Assembly (NCBI GenBank): GCA_035293845.1
Contig: DATGMB010000001.1
Span: 1-45,017, forward strand
DNA length: 45,017 nucleotides
Direction: 5' to 3'
Origin: DATGMB01 sp035293845
GTDB lineage: Bacteria; Acidobacteriota; Terriglobia; Bryobacterales; Bryobacteraceae
Shown here: piece after piece, positions 41,670-45,017 of the stretch
Layout of the letters: every line of letters begins with the position of its first letter
How positions within the stretch are numbered: position 1 is the first letter of the stretch
Translations under genes and position numbers: made by a program
The notes under the pieces: generated by a model
Database searches by the model: none
Told to the model about the DNA's origin: nothing
The model's input: only the letters and a program-made list of their open reading frames with translations

Positions 41670-42863
41670 TCACGGGATCACACTCACCTGCTGGCCATCG
41701 CGCAGGAGGGCGGCGCCGAGGGTCACGATGCGGTCCCCGCGCGAAAGGCCGCGCGTGACTTCGATCGAATCGCCAAAGGTCTCACCGATCCCGATGGCCC
41801 GTGCCGCTGCGTAGGATTTTCCGCCGCGCCAGATCAAGCGGAAGACCGCGAACCCGTTCGGATCGGCTGGCGCGCGGACGACCGCCGCGAGGGGCACGAC
41901 GAGCCGCGGCTTCGCGCCGCGGGTCTGGCCGAGAATCAGGGAACCGATCATGCCGGGCCGGATGTCCTCGCGCGGGTTGTCCAGGGTCACTTCGACGGTG
42001 AAGACGCGGCTCTGCGCATCGGCCTGCGGGGAAATCGAAGTCACAGTTCCGACGGCGGAGCGCTGTAGAGGCTCGAGCAGCACCGGCTGTTTCTGTCCGC
42101 GGCGGATGTCCGTGAGCTTGAAGTCCGGCACCGCAAAGACCGCCTTGACGAGATGGGTGTCCACGATCGTGTAGCCGATGGTTGTGCCGTTGACCACGCT
42201 CCCCCGATCGACGTTGCGCGCAGCGACCCAGCCCGCGAAGGGCGCGCGCAGCGCCGTGTCGCGGAGCGAGAGCCTCTGCTGCGCCTCCAGGGCGCGCGCG
42301 TTTTCGACGCCGCTCGCGGCAGCGCGGACAGCGTCTTCGGCAGCGGCTACGGATGCGGCATTCGCTTCAAAGCGCCCCTTGGCCTCGTCGTACTGGGGCT
42401 TGACCAGGCTCGCCTCCCGGAACAGATTGTTCGCGCGCGTATACTCGATTTCCGAAGTAGTGAAATTGGCGCGAGCGGCTTTGAGCTCAGCCTCCGCCCG
42501 GGCCCGCTGCGCCTCGGCCTGTGCGAGCTGCGCCTGCGCCTGCTCGAGGGCATGCTCATAATCGAGCGGACGCACCTGCGCCAGCTCGGCATTCCGGGCC
42601 ACGCGATCGCCGGCCTGAACGTTGCGGATACGGCCATCGGCGCCGCGCACCTGGAGAATCCGCTGCACGATTCCACCGGACTTGAATGCCAGATCCACCT
42701 TCTGGTAGGGTTCGATGCTGACGGAATACTTCTCCTGAGGGGCCGGCTGGATCTCCTGGACGACGCCGGCACGCACGGCCTGAATCGAGGGTTCCGGCTC
42801 TTTCGCCTTATGACAGCCGGCGAGGCACAACGGCGCTGCCAGGAGGAAAATTTTGCGCCGCAT
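41670..42863 (-). CDS. RND periplasmic adaptor (membrane fusion) lipoprotein
   Basis: 397 residues. A lipoprotein signal with LAGC lipobox (MRRKIFLLAAPLCLAGC) anchors it. The MFP fold follows: lipoyl-type beta strands (KVDLAFKSGGIVQRI, RNVQAGDRVARNAELAQV), a long helical hairpin (AQAQLAQAEAQRARAEAELKAARANF...), then the beta-barrel and membrane-proximal domain (RAPFAGWVAARNVDRGSVVNGTT, RVFTVEVTLDNPREDIRPGMIGSLILG). It bridges the pump to the TolC-like channel. ATG 42863 overlaps the TolC-like stop as TGATG. Confidence 0.93.
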   Translation of the reverse strand: MRRKIFLLAAPLCLAGCHKAKEPEPSIQAVRAGVVQEIQPAPQEKYSVSIEPYQKVDLAFKSGGIVQRILQVRGADGRIRNVQAGDRVARNAELAQVRPLDYEHALEQAQAQLAQAEAQRARAEAELKAARANFTTSEIEYTRANNLFREASLVKPQYDEAKGRFEANAASVAAAEDAVRAAASGVENARALEAQQRLSLRDTALRAPFAGWVAARNVDRGSVVNGTTIGYTIVDTHLVKAVFAVPDFKLTDIRRGQKQPVLLEPLQRSAVGTVTSISPQADAQSRVFTVEVTLDNPREDIRPGMIGSLILGQTRGAKPRLVVPLAAVVRAPADPNGFAVFRLIWRGGKSYAAARAIGIGETFGDSIEVTRGLSRGDRIVTLGAALLRDGQQVSVIP

Positions 42864-44209
42864 CAGAATTCTCTCCCCAGCGCGCGGTCGAATTGCGCCT
42901 TTGCTTTCCAGAAGGCGGCCAGAGCGCTTCGATACTCCGAGTCGGCCTGGACCACGGCGGCCTGCTCTTGCAGCGCGCCGGAGAGCAGAACGGCCTTTTC
43001 GCGGTAGAGGTTCATCGTCTCGCGCAATTTTTCACGGTGCTCCTGCTGCTGGAGAGCCGCCGTGTCCAGCAGCATCCGTGCTTCCGCCAACGCCCGGAAT
43101 TTGCTGTTCACCTCTAAGAGGACCTGCTGTTCCGTCTCGCGCCCGGCGAGCATGGACTGTTTGACGCCGGCCCGCAGCGAATTCGCCTTGTGACGCTTTC
43201 GCCCCCAATCGAAGGGTTCCCATTGCAGCAGAACTCCGGTGCTCATGAAATTCTGCGGCATGAAGCTCACATTCGGAAACGAAGCGTAGGTGAAGCCCAC
43301 GCTGACATCGGGGATGTACTCCGCATGCTGGCGGCGCAGCTCGGTTTCGGCTTCTTTGATCTCAAGGCGGGATTGCTGGATCTCCGGGCGCTGGCGAAGC
43401 GCCAGGCTCTGCGCCGCGGGCAAGTCGATCTCCTCGGCTGCGGGGGGAGGCTCCACCTCCACGGAGAATTCCGTTTGGAGATCGCGGCCCAGCAGCCGGT
43501 TGAGAGATTCCTTTTGCGTCTGGCTCGTGTCCCGAAGTTTGAGCAACTGATACCGCTGCTGGCTGAGCCGGGCCGTAACGGCCAGACTGTCGGACTTCAG
43601 CACGGCCATCTCCACGAGCTGGCGGTCGGTCTCCGTCTGCAGGGCGAGCAGGGTCTTGACGTTCGCTTCGGCAGCCTCGATCTCCACCTGCGATTGCGCG
43701 ATCTCCTGATAGAGTTCACGGACGGACTCCACCGTCTCCTGTCTTTTCTGCCGCAATCTCTGTCCGGCGAGTTCCTCCCGGATCTGCGAGGAGATCAGAG
43801 CCAGACGAATTTTCCAGAGTTGGGAAACCGGCTGCATTACCTGTCCGAGGATGAACCCGGCAAACTGGCGCGGCTGGGTGACGGTCTGATTGTGAGCGGG
43901 AATCGGTCCGGTGGCCGCGAAAGTGCCCAAAGCGCCTTGCGGGATGGTGAATGTGACCGCACGCAGAAGTTCGCCGCTCAGCAGGTAAATTTGAAACTGC
44001 GGCAGGCGTGTGGTCCTCAGCGCCGCGGTCTCCTCTCCGGCGCGCAGGACGTCCAGTGCGGCGGACTGCACCTGGCGATTTCCCTTCAGCGCGAGGGCAA
44101 CCGCATCGCGAGCGGTCAACACGGGAGCGGTTTGTCCGGCTGCGGCCGCAGTTGCCAACAGACCGGCCACTGCAGCTCTCAGACTTCCTATCTGTATTCC
44201 TCCCGCCAT
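42863..44209 (-). CDS. TolC-family outer membrane efflux channel
   Basis: 448 residues from ATG 44209, which gives a signal peptide (GSLRAAVAGLLATAAAAGQ). The protein is mainly long helices with two OEP repeats: a first around ARDAVALALKGNRQVQSAALDVLRA...RQKRQETVESVRELYQEIAQSQ and a second around AQSLALRQRPEIQQSRLEIKEAETELRR...YIPDVSVGFTY. It ends with ALAAFWKAKAQFDRALGREF. It forms the outer membrane duct for the RND pump encoded downstream. The ATG lacks a strong ribosome-binding site; the frame is open further upstream but that part does not look like a protein. First gene of the efflux operon. Confidence 0.9.
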   Translation of the reverse strand: MAGGIQIGSLRAAVAGLLATAAAAGQTAPVLTARDAVALALKGNRQVQSAALDVLRAGEETAALRTTRLPQFQIYLLSGELLRAVTFTIPQGALGTFAATGPIPAHNQTVTQPRQFAGFILGQVMQPVSQLWKIRLALISSQIREELAGQRLRQKRQETVESVRELYQEIAQSQVEIEAAEANVKTLLALQTETDRQLVEMAVLKSDSLAVTARLSQQRYQLLKLRDTSQTQKESLNRLLGRDLQTEFSVEVEPPPAAEEIDLPAAQSLALRQRPEIQQSRLEIKEAETELRRQHAEYIPDVSVGFTYASFPNVSFMPQNFMSTGVLLQWEPFDWGRKRHKANSLRAGVKQSMLAGRETEQQVLLEVNSKFRALAEARMLLDTAALQQQEHREKLRETMNLYREKAVLLSGALQEQAAVVQADSEYRSALAAFWKAKAQFDRALGREF

Positions 44210-44606
44210 AACGGAGGCAGATTCCACGCAGTATTGGCAATCTGCCAGCCAGTGAGAACGACAGCAGACAACGTTGGATTGTTCAAAGGCGAATGCCAGT
44301 TGTCGATCGGTGCTGGCGGTCAATGGCGGGTGAAATCCGGAGCCTGCTGCGACCAGCGCGAGGCTCCTGGCATTTGCCAGTCTGAAGGAATCGGCCGGCA
44401 CGGAAAATCCGGAGGCCGCTGCCACAGCCGCGCGGCAAGGCCCGTTTCGAGATTTCCCGGAATTCCGCAAGCCCGTTCGGCTCTAAAACTTAGCGGGCCT
44501 CACGGCCGCGTGCGGCGAGGGCGCGCCGGGCTCGCATAAAAAATCTAAAAATGTCCGAATATACCGCAATCCTTTCGGGATATACTGGAAATTCAGAGGC
44601 AGCGGC
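44210..44606. other. Gene-free intergenic region between divergent efflux and ccmE genes
   Basis: No convincing coding frame or RNA gene. It holds two overlapping inverted repeats near the efflux start: GCAGATT/AATCTGC (44217-44223 and 44239-44245) and TGGCA-N3-TGCCA (44235-44247), candidate operators. Before ccmE lie TATACT (44581-44586) and an upstream ATATACC, possible -10 elements without a clear -35. The regulator of the pump is not in the window. Confidence 0.4.
44217..44247. promoter_or_regulatory. Candidate operator of the RND efflux operon
   Basis: Arms GCAGATT and AATCTGC with a 15-bp spacer, overlapped by TGGCA-ATC-TGCCA. It starts 8 bp upstream of the channel gene's ATG, so a bound protein could block expression. 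No regulator gene flanks the operon on this side. Confidence 0.3.
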
Positions 44607-45017
44607 ATGAAAAAATACGGCAAGTTCGCGGCTTTGATCGCGGTGGTCGTGGGAACTCTCGTCTGGCTGGCGACGGCCGGAATGAACGAGAACAAGACCT
44701 ACTATAAGACGATCAGCGAGCTCTCGCAGATGGGCGATAAGGCCTACGGACAACGGATTCGAGTGGGCGGGTTCGTGGCGGCCGGCTCGATCCAGCGGGT
44801 CAACGGCGGCGTACGGTTCACCATCACGCAGGACAATAGCGGCACGAGTTCCACGCTGAAGGTCGACTATACGGGCACCGACCCGCTGCCGGACACCTTC
44901 AAGGATCACGCCGAGGCGCTGGCGGACGGGAAACTCGGGCCGGACGGCATCTTCCGGGCGCAGAAGATCCAGGCCAAGTGCGCGTCCAAGTATGAGGCCA
45001 AGCCGGGGCAACTGGCG
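44607..45017 (+). CDS. ccmE: Cytochrome c maturation protein CcmE (CxxxY type), 3'-truncated by the window edge
   Basis: 137 residues are visible. The heme chaperone is anchored by an N-terminal helix (residues 5-24, FAALIAVVVGTLVWLATAG) and has the beta-barrel periplasmic domain (RIRVGGFVAAGSIQRVNGGVRFTITQ, LKVDYTGTDPLPDTFKD, GIFRAQKIQAKCASKYEAKPG). The heme-attachment position is Cys125 in AKCASKYEA (Tyr129 is present), i.e. the CxxxY variant, not the HxxxY of E. coli. The protein is nearly complete. ATG 44607 has AGAGG 6 bases upstream. The other ccm genes are expected downstream, outside the window. Confidence 0.9.
   Translation, partial: MKKYGKFAALIAVVVGTLVWLATAGMNENKTYYKTISELSQMGDKAYGQRIRVGGFVAAGSIQRVNGGVRFTITQDNSGTSSTLKVDYTGTDPLPDTFKDHAEALADGKLGPDGIFRAQKIQAKCASKYEAKPGQLA

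Overview
The window is GC-rich, gene-dense bacterial chromosome with no rRNA, tRNA, CRISPR array, transposase or phage gene that I can see. The gene content points to an acidobacterium, most likely of the Solibacter/Bryobacter group. The markers are a TIGR03435-type secreted protein, large exported zinc peptidases (M13 and the DUF5117/DUF5118 type), a PEGA-domain Ser/Thr kinase, and two copies of a short dispersed repeat that translates as FTAEAPRR/FTAETQRTRR. This assignment is inference from family content; no marker RNA is present.

Layout. 1-2.6 kb: the 3' part of a SUMF1-domain gene, a small unrecognised protein preceded by two matched palindromes, and a YihY-type membrane protein. 2.6-8.1 kb (minus strand): a tightly coupled three-gene operon with an FAD/Fe-S 2-hydroxyacid dehydrogenase, an M24 peptidase-like protein and a LarA-type racemase. 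8.3-13.4 kb (minus): a nucleoside salvage operon (deoA, CNT transporter, PNP, cdd, SAH/MTA deaminase-like amidohydrolase) behind a recognisable promoter. 13.6-20.4 kb: a PEGA Ser/Thr kinase, a methyltransferase gene broken by an in-frame TGA, a TIGR03435 protein, a hybrid histidine kinase, an SDR and a secreted protein that seems to start at ATA. 20.4-24.4 kb (minus): an ABC exporter, an FtsX/MacB-type permease and a TPR protein. 24.5-28.1 kb (plus): a TIM-barrel isomerase and a large zinc protease. 28.1-32.1 kb (minus): a PIN-domain protein with an 86-residue partner behind a palindrome, an exported kinase-like protein and an M13 peptidase. 32.2-36.2 kb (minus): a dicarboxylate symporter, then nadK, tlyA, ispA and xseB. 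36.3-38.0 kb (plus): an isoprenylcysteine-methyltransferase-like/MarR operon with promoter and operators, and a His-rich protein. 38.0-44.2 kb (minus): a complete RND efflux operon. 44.6 kb to the end: the start of ccmE in its cysteine (CxxxY) form.

Most operons use stop/start overlaps (TGATG, ATGA, GTGA, TAATG), so translation within them is probably coupled. The most unusual signals are regulatory or structural: a five-unit array with an exact 11-bp period upstream of the M13 peptidase; the paired 19/20-bp palindromes about six helical turns apart upstream of the unknown 202-residue protein; two operators inside the promoter of the MarR operon; a signal peptide encoded by a dispersed repeat; and a small PIN module whose partner does not look like a known antitoxin.
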